Below, piece after piece: positions 25,101 through 33,297 of a stretch of 64,000 nucleotides of DNA. A program made the position numbers and the translations under genes. The notes beneath the pieces were generated by a model. That model saw only the letters and a program-made list of their open reading frames with translations. It had not been told where the DNA came from and ran no database searches. Source of the DNA: Lutjanus erythropterus (lineage: Eukaryota; Chordata; Actinopteri; Lutjaniformes; Lutjanidae); assembly GCA_020091685.1 (NCBI GenBank), contig CM034613.1, positions 22,788,461 to 22,852,460 on the forward strand, written 5' to 3'. The stretch's first letter is position 1; every line of letters begins with the position of its first letter.

Positions 25101-26527
25101 AGAAGAGGAAAGGAAGGGCCAGGAAAGGAAAGGCAAGGCAAGGCACAAGGCACTGACATGAGTGTACAAACCCCGATTCCAAAACTCCAAAAATCCAAGC
25201 ATCCCAACTTTTTCAGAATTGGGGTTTATATAAAACTGATACTACATTCATCTCAAATGAAAACAAGAAACATAATGAGGGGAAACTCATAATGGAACCT
25301 TGCCTACCTCTATAGAGGACATGAATCGGTCTGCGATGATGCTCATCCCCAGGAACATATAGATGAGTGCTACGAAGTAAACAATGGCCCGTGCCACTTT
25401 GTCCCCTACAGAAGGGTTCTGTGGGTTCCACACGGGCAGCACCACTCCTGAAATTAAATTAAACAGATCGTCAAACAGAGTTTCGCTGCAGAGGATCAGA
25501 AGAAAAAATATGGTTGCAACAGTTTTGTGTAATCGCTAATCTTTCTATCTAATCTTCTTCGTTCTCAAAACTCAGTGGCAGAACAACCTGATTAAGGATT
25601 ATAATAAATGGAGGATTTTCCATATCGCATTTGTCCCACTGAAACTTATTGAAATTGATCAATGCGCTTCAGTTTCAAGGCAGTAAACTGCCACTACGAG
25701 CTGATAATTCATCACCGGTACGCTTGGCTTTGGAGGGGGGGCAATGAAACACTGTCACGTTCGTACGGTGTGGCGTTCTCGATGTGGGTTTGTTATGAAT
25801 ATTCTGCTGACGGCGTTCGGCCTTAACTGCTGCATTTGCACCTGGACACTGGCAAATAAGTCTCTTTGCTGCTGTTTGCAGAGCCTCTGGACGGGTCACA
25901 CAGAGTGAGCTGCCAAAATGTGCTGCAAGAAATGCCAGGAGGTTGTGCTATTTTAGGAATTAATAAGTCCTTACGCTAAAACAGTGATTCTCAACCTTTT
26001 CAGGCCACGACCCCACAGAATGATCAGGTCGATGATTGATCCCCTGGACCTTTACTTTTATTATTATTATCACCATAAGAATATCATAGTACAGAGCTTT
26101 TCCTGCTCCCCTCTGGCAAGACACTTGCCCCAAATGGCTGAAGATAAAGTTAGTATAGTGATTTTTCATTCCTCTATACATCCTGGATGTGTGGTGCAGC
26201 CAAGAAATCTGCAGGATTTTAAAGCTGAAAAAAAAAATCATAAATATATTAGTGTAGTCAAGCCATATAATTGAATGCATCTCCTGCCTTCATTAGACAT
26301 AATTGATCACGAATTTCATGCTTAATTGCTTCCTACAAAAGAGGAAATTGAATTGATTGAATAAGTCGCTTTAGAGATGAAAAACTGTGGAGGAAAGATT
26401 TAATATTTTCCCTTTGAATTAGCCCGTATGTTGTGTTTTTTTCTGAGCTTTACTGATCAGAAACATTACTGTGATAAAGGCCTGTGATATCAGTATCACG
26501 GATTAACCAAAGGGGGAGAGAGAGAGA

Positions 26528-26567
<40 letters not shown>

Positions 26568-27628
26568 CTTAACTCTTTCCCTCGTTTAACCCTTTCAAAG
26601 AGCTGCACTCGCTGTAAAGATTCATTTCCTGTCTTTCCCTCTGGACTCAAAGTGAATCTGCAGGATGGTTTATGAAAAATAAACACCATGTGAACAGATC
26701 GGACATTAAGCAAGTCGTCAAGCGTGTTAATTGGTGTTGCCATGGATACATATGCAAGATATGGTAGCTTGTAATGACCAAAGAAAAACCTGAATATATA
26801 TCTTTACTTTTACTTTGAAAATCCTGGCATCAGAGGACTACACTGGGTTCAGGATCCCAAAAATCCTGCAGGACCCAACACAACACTGGAGGGAACAGGA
26901 ACACACACACTGAGGGAGCTGACAGCAACAGTCAGAAATCCAGCGAGAACAGGATTAAGAAATCTGTCTCTAGTACAGACATTTATCCTCTGCTCTTAGA
27001 AATAAAGGTTCTATCTACAGCCATTGAGGGTTCTTTTCTAAAAGTTTGACCCACTTAGGGGATTCTACCAAGAACCCTTTTATATTACAGAGGTTTCATC
27101 CAGAACTTACTCAGGCGGTTTTACCAAGAACCCTTTAATATTCCAACAGTTTTATCTGGAACACACCAAGAACCTTTTTATATTATGGTACAAGGAACCC
27201 TCGTTGGAGGAGTTTGTCAAGGATCTCAACAATCCTTGAATAACACTTTCTTCCAAGAAGGGTTCTTTAGATGAAAAATGTTCTTAACCTTAGTCTAACA
27301 AAGAACCATTGATGAACTCTTTCTCAAAAAAGGGTTTTTCACATGCAAATATTTCTGAGTGGAACCTCGACACTTCAAGAAGAACCCTTTTGGAACCCTT
27401 ATTTCTCAGAGTGTATGACATCATGTTAAACTGCAGTGTTCTCTCAGGCAGAACCAGCCCACCTTCCTGACAGGGGTCCCCACTCGCGGAGCAGTTCTTC
27501 TCAGACGCACTTGCGTGGACGGATCCGGGGCACGACAGGAGGAGCAGGCAGGAGAGGAGGAAGAGGAGGAGGGATGAAGAGAGGCGGGGCAGAGGGGACG
27601 GAGGCACAGACATGGCTGCCGGAGCCAT
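15909..27628 (-). CDS. slc8a: Sodium/calcium exchanger (NCX, SLC8 family), 5' part of the coding sequence, 10 exons; slc8a4-like or slc8a1-like
   Basis: Plasma-membrane antiporter that moves 3 Na+ in for 1 Ca2+ out. Joining the ten exons gives 1844 nt (614 codons plus 2 nt), open throughout and with matching phases. Order seen: signal peptide (about 1-40), TM1 (about 76-94), alpha-1 repeat with GSSAPE (141-146), further TM helices to about 250, XIP-like basic segment (252-271), a Gly/Asp-rich insert (about 278-330), conserved loop helix (337-403), CBD1 (about 405-551) and the first half of CBD2 (552-614). The remaining roughly 330-350 residues usual for the family are not in the window. ANYQVL in the loop matches NCX1-type proteins, whereas NCX2/NCX3 have ANYYAL. 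Together with the split exon structure I favour NCX4 (slc8a4), but paralogue assignment needs a tree. Family assignment is certain. Confidence 0.95.
16102..16989 (-). other. slc8a: NCX intron 9 (888 bp)
   Basis: Bounded by GTAAGA and CCCAG. Contains an (AAAG)n run at 16110-16137. The rest is unique AT-rich DNA. Confidence 0.85.
16990..17181 (-). CDS. slc8a: NCX coding exon 9: CBD1 Ca2+ site
   Basis: 192 nt: last two bases of Glu487, residues 488-550 and the first base of Gly551. Contains GVIDDDIFEEDEYFYVHL, the acidic Ca2+ cluster of CBD1 (Asp494-496, Glu499, Glu502), a variable strand connector rich in Pro/Ala, and ATVTIYDDDHAG (Asp546-548), the hinge to CBD2. All Ca2+ ligands are present. 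Acceptor TACCAG|AG, donor GCAG|GTAAGA. Confidence 0.95.
17182..17384 (-). other. slc8a: NCX intron 8 (203 bp)
   Basis: Short intron between the two CBD1 exons; no repeat seen. Confidence 0.9.
17385..17481 (-). CDS. slc8a: NCX coding exon 8: CBD1 middle
   Basis: 97 nt: residues 455-486 plus the first base of Glu487. Encodes VDYRTEDGTANAGSDYEF and AEGTLLFKPGETLK. Asp469 of the SDYEF motif corresponds to Ca2+ ligand Asp421. The acceptor ACCCCCCCAG|GTG lies after a very long pyrimidine-rich stretch of intron 7; donor AAAG|GTAAAA. Confidence 0.94.
18343..18690 (+). repeat. Percomorph dispersed repeat (family with CCATCTTGG/TAGCCCCGCCCTAAAGCA core), copy 1
   Basis: Recognised from memory of perciform sequences: an opening like GCTGGTTTGTG...CTGCTG, then a TTGGTTTTCTGGAGCCAGAAG segment, then TAGCCCCGCCCTAAAGCAT, then TGTATTGAAGAAGACT. 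The same family lies inverted at 57545-57850. Class unknown to me. Confidence 0.7.
18830..18900 (+). repeat. Short dispersed repeat piece shared with 52734-52786
   Basis: GAAAGCCCTGGGGGCTAACC here corresponds to GAAAGCCCTGAGGGCAAACT at 52.7 kb, and both continue with a TCCCATGTGCAAxG-type segment. Confidence 0.55.
19710..19711. other. slc8a: Boundary marker between exon 7 donor and the following (GT)n run
   Basis: The GT array of intron 7 occupies 19700-19713 on the minus strand; its first GT is the splice donor. Confidence 0.8.
19714..19866 (-). CDS. slc8a: NCX coding exon 7: start of Ca2+-binding domain 1
   Basis: Exactly 51 codons (residues 404-454). An acidic linker (QAQEDDPHT) leads into the first Calx-beta strands, IRMEFEPSLYQCFENCGSL. 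Glu425 in MEFEP corresponds to Glu385 of canine NCX1, a Ca2+ ligand. The acceptor follows a long T-run (TTTTCCAG). The donor AAG|GTGTGTGTG is the first GT of a short (GT)n tract. Confidence 0.93.
19867..20469 (-). other. slc8a: NCX intron 6 (603 bp)
   Basis: About 200 bp of it is a dispersed repeat (19925-20135); the remainder is unique. Confidence 0.9.
19925..20135 (+). repeat. Fish dispersed repeat (family with TAGAGCCAGTGTTTG and AACATGGCG), 3' part
   Basis: TCTAGAGCCAGTGTTTGCTT, then an AACATGGCGATGCAACATGG segment, then AACGAAAACACAACAATTCT, ending CTTACACACTCGACCTTTAG. Recognised from memory as a common short percomorph repeat. A 5' part of the family is at 31714-31870. Confidence 0.7.
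20470..20580 (-). CDS. slc8a: NCX coding exon 6: loop helix before CBD1
   Basis: Exactly 37 codons (residues 367-403): VLMQQQKSRAFYRIQATR, then MMIGAGNILKKHAADQARK. This is one of the most conserved loop segments of NCX. HAADQARK matches NCX1, against HAAEQAKK in NCX3 and HAADASRR in NCX2. Acceptor GATCAG|GTC, donor AAG|GTGAGA. It sits alone between introns of 2944 and 603 bp. Confidence 0.95.
20740..20882. repeat. Dispersed repeat fragment
   Basis: GATCTCAGTGAGTGGATTTA through ATTGCCAGGTGTGAACAGGG resembles a widespread fish repeat known for CCAGGTGTGAACAGGG-type ends. From memory, class uncertain. Confidence 0.45.
22068..22440. mobile_element. Foldback element of the TTAA family, copy 2 (core only)
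   Basis: A nearly perfect palindromic arrangement with its centre near 22258, where CTTCAGTGAATAATTC faces AGATTCACTGAAG. The arms run from CTTTGCTGTCAG (22072) to CTGACAGCAAAG (22436) and share the TGGAGTTTGG and GGTAAAATGACTGATTT segments with copy 1. The outer TTAA ends are not present. Confidence 0.75.
23285..23370 (+). repeat. Short dispersed repeat (AGCTTAGCCTAGCATAAA family)
   Basis: The core AGCTTAGCCTAGCATAAAGA followed by GGGGGAAA is a common fish repeat. A second piece with the same core is at 63105-63140. Confidence 0.5.
23525..23935 (-). CDS. slc8a: NCX coding exon 5: last N-terminal TM, XIP-like region and Gly/Asp-rich loop segment
   Basis: Exactly 137 codons (residues 230-366). 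Begins VWEAVLTFLFFPLCVV (TM helix), then RRLLFYKYVRKRYRADKNRG (252-271), which corresponds to the XIP autoinhibitory segment, then GIIIETEG. Residues about 278-330 are rich in Gly, Asp, Met and Glu and align poorly with mammalian NCX. The conserved helix resumes at DEARRDMARTLKELKQ and ends MANYQ. Acceptor TCTAG|GTG, donor CAG|GTTAGG. Confidence 0.94.
23936..24369 (-). other. slc8a: NCX intron 4 (434 bp), mostly a GGTTCT element
   Basis: Donor GTGAGC, acceptor TCTAG. About three quarters of the intron is the mobile element at 24021-24345. Confidence 0.9.
24021..24345. mobile_element. GGTTCT element, copy 2
   Basis: The right end CCTTATTTCTTTGAGTG is a family terminus and the left end is worn. 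Interior of GGTTC/GAACC modules. It starts only about 25 bp inside the exon 4 splice donor. Confidence 0.78.
24370..24597 (-). CDS. slc8a: NCX coding exon 4: alpha-1 repeat end and following TM helices
   Basis: Exactly 76 codons (residues 154-229). Starts VCGHDF and contains the conserved GPSTIVGSAAFNMF, the PDGETRKIKHLRVFF loop and the AAWSIFAYIWLYLILSVFSP helix. Acceptor CTATAG|GTG, donor GAG|GTGAGC. Intron 3 before it is only 93 bp. Confidence 0.96.
24598..24690 (-). other. slc8a: NCX intron 3 (93 bp)
   Basis: Shortest intron here, near the minimum usual for fish introns. Confidence 0.95.
24691..24843 (-). CDS. slc8a: NCX coding exon 3: alpha-1 repeat, first half
   Basis: Exactly 51 codons (residues 103-153), phase 0 at both ends. 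Contains VITSQEKEIT, RIWNETVSNLTL and GSSAPEILLSVIE. The latter holds the Ser/Glu residues of the alpha-1 repeat that line the ion pathway (Glu146 here corresponds to the catalytic Glu of the family). Acceptor TCCAG|GTC, donor GAG|GTGAGC. Confidence 0.96.
24862..25147 (+). repeat. (GGAAA)n-like purine tract, about 285 bp
   Basis: AAGGAAAGGAAAGGAAAGG-type units, nearly free of C and T on the plus strand. It gives false long ORFs: Lys/Gly/Glu-rich on plus, Phe/Leu/Ser/Pro-rich on minus. Confidence 0.95.
25167..25228. mobile_element. Tc1-like remnant reduced to its two ends (about 61 bp)
   Basis: Left end CAAACCCCGATTCCAAAA beside TA; right end TTCAGAATTGGGGTTT beside TATA, with GTTGGGA-type inner sequence next to it. 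These are the termini of the Tc1-like family whose transposase end lies at 51255-51711. Confidence 0.7.
25308..25447 (-). CDS. slc8a: NCX coding exon 2: TM1
   Basis: Encodes residues 56 (last two bases) to 102, from GVVLPVWNPQ to RFMSSIE. It has the conserved PSVGDK pre-membrane segment and TM1 (IVYFVALIYMFLGMSIIADR). Acceptor TTTCAG|GA, donor GAG|GTAGGC, ends in phase 0. Near-identical to NCX1-3 over this stretch. Confidence 0.95.
25982..26050. mobile_element. hAT-like transposon end, remnant
   Basis: CAGTGATTCTCAACCTTTTC followed by GGCCACGACCCC matches the typical 5' end of hAT (Charlie-like) elements. The other end is not seen. Confidence 0.6.
26515..26567. repeat. (GA)n microsatellite
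   Basis: About 53 bp, one interruption. Confidence 0.95.
26992..27413. mobile_element. GGTTCT element, copy 3
   Basis: Ends CTCTTAGAAATAAAGGTTCT and, as complement, CACTCTGAGAAATAAGGGTT. About 420 bp of repeated AAGAACCCTTTT / GGTTCTA modules. It ends about 50 bp from the exon 1 donor at 27462. Confidence 0.85.
27463..27628 (-). CDS. slc8a: NCX coding exon 1: signal peptide and extracellular N-terminus
   Basis: Encodes residues 1-55 plus the first base of Gly56. A Leu/Ser-rich hydrophobic core (about 19-34) followed by SVHA/SA fits a cleaved signal peptide, usual in NCX. KNCS (44-47) is a possible N-glycosylation site, and the two Cys (46 and 53) match the paired extracellular Cys of the family. 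Two in-frame ATGs occur (27628 and 27613); the second has the better Kozak context (G at -3), the first a G at +4. I use the first as the longest. The exon closes at GAAG|GTGGGC and joins exon 2 to give CQEGVVLP, a close match to NCX N-termini. Confidence 0.9.
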
Positions 27629-27704
27629 TTGTGCTGCTGCCGGGACTTCACTGGACTCTGCTGAGTTCTACTGGGTCTGCACGGCGCGGATGGACGTCCA
27701 GATC
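27629..27704 (-). other. slc8a: Putative 5' UTR part of exon 1, with possible upstream splice acceptor
   Basis: On the minus strand the sequence just upstream of the ATG is preceded by a pyrimidine run ending TTTAAG at 27705, so the first coding exon may start at 27704 and be joined to a separate 5' UTR exon farther up. NCX genes of mammals have untranslated 5' exons, which fits. No promoter element can be assigned from sequence alone. Confidence 0.4.
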
Positions 27705-28480
27705 CTTAAAGGAGAAAGAAGGGGGAACCGTCAGTCAACTTTTAAATCACAGCTTTTAGTGAACTCTCTCATGAACTCTTCCTGCCGGCTTTAATTCTGT
27801 TCACTAAAAAAACACCTGCTGCTGCTTTTAGTTCAGCTCAGGTGTCTTTGATTAAAGCACGTAGAAAGAGGCAACAGGTTGAGGAAGGAAGGAACCTTAT
27901 ATCTGCGCCTGAGCGTCAACATCCGTCACTTTTAGGAGAATTCAATAGAGCGTGGTTGCGGAGTGCTTTACTGTGGATTAAAAACAGATCATATGATATA
28001 AAAAGCAATAAAAGCAGTAATGAAAGGTCATTACAAGAGTCTGTAGAAACGCTGTAAACGGTGGTACTCTTGTAACCGGCATCTGTAATAAAGTTAAAAT
28101 AATAAAGTCTATAATAAAGCTGCAGTAGATGCAGCCGGCTCCGAGCTCCTCAGGAGAGCAAATGAAAAGAAATCAATCAGCTCTTGTTTTTAATCTGGAC
28201 TGTAGAGCAGTCGATGGGAGCATCATTTTCAGCCGGACCACAGCAGCAGACACACATTACTCTGTGGGTAAAGTGGACCTGAAGAACTTCAGGATTGTTT
28301 CTGATTTATATTTGTGATTGAAATCTTCCACAGCACCAAACTGGATATAAACCAGCTCATATAAGACTAGCTTTGTGCCAGGCTGTTATTTAAATAAGAG
28401 CAGAAAACTCCCCCTCCCCCCTCTAGTTAAACCTGGGCGATATTGGTCGATATCAATAATTATTGATCATGTACAATAGG
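27705..28480. other. Upstream of the NCX start exon, nothing recognised
   Basis: No clear promoter, CpG-rich island or coding exon seen by eye. Could be a 5' UTR intron or the promoter side of the gene. Confidence 0.4.
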
Positions 28481-28609
28481 TCGCGACTGACAACATGTTG
28501 TGTGCTCCATCACCTCTGGCTTTGGGAAATGGCCATCATGATGATGATAAAGTTCTTAAATTACATCATTTGCATCTTTTGCTGATGATCAAAAAGCTGT
28601 ACGTGATTT

Positions 28610-29150
28610 TATCTCCTCCGTCTCCAGCTGGGCTGCTGTTGGACTCGTCACCAGGACAAAGACACAGGATCACATCACCCCTTCGCGCTCGCTGACCTCC
28701 CCGTTAGATTTCAAAATTGATTTTAAAATTTTACTGCTCACTCGTAAAGCCTTAAATGGCCTCGCTCCTGAATACATTTCTGATTTATTGACCTGGTATG
28801 TACCATTTCAACCACTGAGGACCACCGACGGAGCTCGGCTGGTTACTCCCAGGTCACGGTTTATGACAAAGGGTGATAGGACTTCTGCTATTAGAGCCCC
28901 CACACTATCAAACTCTCTCTAAAGTCCCTATAGCTTCTTCTAAAAAATCTTCTTAAAACTTTTCGCCTTGTAAAAGTTTTTGGAAATGCTTGATATATCT
29001 TTACAGTTACACTGTTTTATCCCTGTTTACTTACTTACTTGTTTGTACTCTCTACTCCTCTGTGCTCATGTTCCTGGACTTATTTTTTATTTTATCTGCC
29101 TCGTCTGGTTTTATTTTCTTTCTAAAGCAGCATTGATAAAAAAGAACAAA
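28610..29150 (+). mobile_element. LINE (L2/Rex1-like) ORF2 C-terminal fragment
   Basis: The plus strand, from about 28710, reads FKIDFKILLLTRKALNGLAP, then EYISDLL, then LVTPRSRFMTKGDRTSAIRA. This is the familiar tail of fish L2/Rex-type reverse transcriptase ORFs. The upstream HWLPV motif is eroded, there is a frame change before it, and a stop follows ALSNSL-like sequence at about 28920. Dead copy. Confidence 0.8.
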
Positions 29151-31710
29151 AGAAAAAAAAACAAGGTGCTACAGGAAAGGAAAAGCTCAAAAGAAGATTT
29201 CGTCTTTGTCTAGTCTGTCTCCAAGACATAAATGTGCTCAATTTGAGATCAATATGAGACCATTTTCTCATACTTCTTAAATTCGTCTCCTGAGACTCAG
29301 CCTTTGTTTCGTCTCAGTTTGAGACTAATTTGAGCCCAAACAAAGACTAAAAATGTTCTCTTTTTTTGTCTCACTGAACTGATCTTATATTTGTCTTAAA
29401 TAATCAGCTCTCGAGATAACAGTGAGATCTAAAAGAAAACTCGGTTGTCTTAAATGAGATCTTAAATTCATCTCAGAGGTCAAATTAAAGTCTTGTTGCT
29501 CCAAACGGTCGACATTAAGAGAACTCTGAGCTCAGCAAAAGATCTCCTGCTTTTCTTTTATTTCTCTCCAAAGAGGTGTTTAGGAGAAAGAGACGAGGCT
29601 TCAGTGAGCTCAAAATAAAAATCGCCTTTATTTCTTATTTCCTCTTGGTATGAATTAAGTTTATTTTTATCATTTTTTATTTATTTAGTTTTATACAAAG
29701 GATGTTAAGAAAACCCTGTGATCTGGGCCCATACTTTGAAATTTGAAAAATTTAATGAATTTGAGTTCAGCAAATAATTTAAGTACTATAAAAGAAATTC
29801 TAAAATTATTGTGAATATTAATGCCCACTATCCTGAAAACAAAATCGCACTGCTCTGAAAATACACACTCTGGAGGTGAAGGTCAGTCACTCTCTGCCAA
29901 ACTCCATTAACATTTTGCTCAATTTAAGCGTTACAAACATCTACACCTTCTAAAAGATTATTAATGATTTCTTAAGACTCATAAACAGACACTTGACTCA
30001 TTCAGCGAATATTCGGCATTAATTTTAATCTGGACGGGAATAGAAATGACAAAGAACGTACTGGCTGTAGTAGTGTTGAAGGAGAAGCTGGTATTTAGCA
30101 TGTTTCCTTAATTTCTGGTAACATTTGATTTGATTTGATTTAGCACATATTAAAAACCAGCAGAAACAAAACAATGTAGAAAATAACAAGAATGTGCATG
30201 AGAAGAATTCAGACAAGCAAGCAGTTTTCTGAACAACTTTGTAAAAATAAAACGCACATATTTGAAGTCAATTAATGTCAAATATGGACAAAATATTCAG
30301 CTTACAGCTTGGTACAGTAAATATGTTACATATTTCTCCTTTGAAAATACACTTGGGGTTTGATGTAAGTGCTGCCTGAGAGGCGTCACTCAGGGAAAAA
30401 ACTAGCCCAGCATCTCTGCTGCTGCTCATGAATGTTTCGGTGTGAAAGCGCGGTGAAGGCCACAGTGTTCAAACTTTGATGACTCTTTTAACTCAGGCTT
30501 TTTCTCTCATGTGGACGGTACGAACACATTTAGCACGAACTGCAGCGTTAAAACGCAGACGGACGCTGACTTTCCAGCGCTCGCCACGACTCCCGGGTGG
30601 AAATAATGGCCTTGAATGAAGCCTTTCATGTGTGAATCAAAGTCATTATAGACCACCGTTACAGTAAACGCGTGCAGCCAGCTGTAAATGCTGTACTGCG
30701 TTACAGACTACAGTGTTTGGCAGGAAATGCAAGCGGAGACACAACAGCAATATGTTTTTGTGACGGGAGGAAGTGCAGTGGCTTTTCAGTTGGATCGCGG
30801 TTAATATGTTGTGAGTGTAAACGGACACAACAAAAAAAAAGAAAAAGGGAAGAGGAACAGTTTGAACCGGCAGCAGTGGGTCAAGTCAGTGCAAACACGT
30901 ACACAGAGAGGAACAGAAACATACGCACCAAAGTCAACACACACACACAAATACACAAACACATACAGCGTCAGGGTTGTGTTGAAGTTGCTGACCTTGT
31001 ACTTGCATCCTCTCTCTCTCTCTCTCACTCTCTCTCACACACACACATACACTGCACACTCTGGGTTAGTCAGCCTTGGGGCGAAAAATTGCTGACCCTC
31101 TCCTACGTGCACACACACACACACACACACAACCTCAGTTAGTCATCTGTCGTGACATTAGCGGGGAGTTGCTGACCCTGTCTTCATCTATCTTCCAGGG
31201 TCTCGCTGCTCTGACAACAACCTGTCACTTCAATACTCAACTCGCTCCTCTCCTCCACCATCTATCCCGCCACCGCTCCCCTCCGCTCCTCTCTTTCTGT
31301 CTTTTCGGGCAGAAATTTGACTTCACTCCTTCATCGCAGGTTGCTGCTGTAAAGTCTTCAGCTTCCAGTGATATAAGTGAGGGAATCAATGAAGGGAAAA
31401 TTGACCTTTCCAACCTCAGCTGCAATTTTACAAATCTACAAATGAGTTTTGACTACTTCAAACACCCTTAACCCTGTAGGAGGGCCCGGGGGGAAAACTG
31501 ATCTGAGAGCATTAGTGTATAATTAGTCATTAACTTGATTAAGCACACATTTATTAAGGAACACGCACAGTTTAAGTATGAGGTAAACTGACAAAATAAA
31601 GGCTTTAAATTTAGATTTTAACTCAGGGCTCCTCTACAAGATGAAGCCTCCAGATTACGTAATAAAGCAGGTGCACTGCTTCAACACTGTCAGACTCATG
31701 GCGGACGTTT
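29151..31710. other. Non-coding; a GAGAC-rich repetitive stretch, then unrecognised DNA
   Basis: 29195-29600 repeats TTTGAGAC, TCTCA and GTCTTAAAT motifs and looks like an old dispersed element. 31012-31046 and 31111-31131 are CT and CA runs. No exon seen. Confidence 0.45.
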
Positions 31711-31713
31711 TAA

Positions 31714-31870
31714 AGGAACAGTGTGTAGGACTTTGTGGCGTCTAGCAGTGAGCTTGCAGATTGGAAACACCTCACCTCACCCTCCTCTCGCCCTGTCTAG
31801 AGCCGGTGTTTGGTTTGACCATTCTGGGCTGCTGTAGAAACACGGTGGAGCAACATGGCGGCCATCAAAC
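31714..31870 (+). repeat. Fish dispersed repeat (same family as 19925-20135), 5' part
   Basis: AAAGGAACAGTGTGTAGGAC, then GTGGCGTCTAGCAGTGAG, then TCTAGAGCCGGTGTTTGGTT and AGCAACATGGCGGCC. It overlaps the other copy over the TAGAGCC to ATGGCG segment. Confidence 0.72.
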
Positions 31871-33190
31871 TGAACACAGCAGAAGCAAAGTTGCATCTGA
31901 AATCACGCACTATGCACATAACCAAAATCTGTACTATTGTTCAGCATACTTTTGTGTACATAAACAGTATAGTGTAGATATTTTCGGACACACTCTTCAG
32001 AACACATCACGTCACTTCCTGAGAGTCTCCGTGTCGGCTGGAGACAGGTAACCATGGTAACTCATGCCAACAAAGTAATATACTTGGTAATTTATTAGAA
32101 ACTATGCAAAAATGACCTCATATTACCCCCAGATTTCATGCTAATTTATGTGATAATTAGCAAGTTCCACTGTCATGTAGTGGGTGGTAATTAGCAAGTA
32201 ATATATTTGAAATTTCTCTGAATTTACCTGCAAATCATCCCCAAATTTTCATGGTAAGTATGTGATAACTCACAGGTTTTCACGCATACTTATCATGGCC
32301 TTTAAAATCAATGATATATTTTGTTTACCGCTCTATAAACTCAACTCTCATACACTGATGATGCTCGAAATCATCTGCATCGCTCAGCCATCTTTCTCTT
32401 TTCTCTTCTGCTTTTACCTGCTTCATTAAATCTCTTTCCCTCGTCACTCTTTCCCAATCGTCTCCATCTCCACCCCTCTCTCTCTCTCTCTCTCTCAGCC
32501 TCTCTGTCAGGCTCCGTCTCCTCCTGCCCACTTCTTTCTGCGTATCTGCGTAAGTTAATGTCCTGTCGTCCTCCGTCTCCCTCCCTCTCCGCCCACGCAA
32601 ACCACTTCAGGTCTCTAGCACCTCTCCATCTCTTCTGCTCGCGCTCCCTTTCACACCTCGGTTCCATCCAACCTTATCGCTCCTTTCGTGTCACCCTCGT
32701 CCGTAAACAAATCTGTCCCATTTTTAGTCCACATACATATATTTGCTGGCACCATAGCGGCACCGTAGTACATTGAACTTTAACTCACTGGTGAAAAAAG
32801 AAAGGGAGAGGATGAATGTAAAAACACAAAATTAAATGTATCTAGTTAAAAATACAGCTGTGGCTAAATTTCAGCTTAGGAGCTCAGTTTTGTGTCAAGG
32901 TATTTATAATTACCATATATTATTTTGTGCTCAAAAAAAGCTATTAGCCTTTTCTTGGGCAGAGTCAAGATGGTCTTTAATTTTCAGACCTGACTTAAGA
33001 GCAGCCCTTTAATAATAATGTTCAAGGCTGCATGACAGAGAGAGGTCTGTGTGCGCACGGAGCAATTTATACAAAATAGGAAAGTGGAAAGTCACAGGAT
33101 ATTAGATGAAAACGTGGCAATTTTACTGGAAGAGGATCAGTAGGAGCACATGCAGAAGATGCTACGCAGATTCATTATCATGAAGTCAAG
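31871..33190. other. Non-coding, pyrimidine-rich patch, nothing recognised
   Basis: 32380-32700 is C/T-rich with a CT run at about 32475-32500, giving false Arg/Glu-rich frames on the minus strand. Confidence 0.4.
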
Positions 33191-33193
33191 TGG

Positions 33194-33282
33194 AAACACA
33201 CTTTCATCTTGGTAATTTATACATCTTATGAAAGTTGCACACTTTGATGTTTGGTGGCAGCGACCATGGGACTTGTCATAAA
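33194..33282. repeat. Direct repeat flanking a foldback element, left copy
   Basis: AACACACTTTCATCTTGGTA through ACTTTGATGTTTGGTGGCAG; the matching copy is at 34051-34130. Confidence 0.8.
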
Positions 33283-33297
33283 AATCACACACATTAA

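Larger units (their letters stand above)
24844..25307 (-). other. slc8a: NCX intron 2 (464 bp): purine tract plus a Tc1-like remnant
   Basis: Over half is the GGAAA tract (24862-25147), followed by the 61-bp element at 25167-25228. Little non-repetitive intron remains. Confidence 0.92.
25448..27462 (-). other. slc8a: NCX intron 1 (2015 bp)
   Basis: Donor GTGGGC, acceptor TTTCAG. Holds the GGTTCT copy at 26992-27413, a (GA)n array (26515-26567) and a hAT-like end (25982-26050). Confidence 0.9.

Noticed and set aside
24443-25207. Frames of up to 237 codons on plus and 168 on minus around 24.4-25.2 kb
   Set aside because: The plus frame is the antisense of NCX exons followed by the GGAAA tract (Lys/Gly/Glu). 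The minus ones are the same tract read as Phe/Leu/Ser, though one runs into true exon 3.
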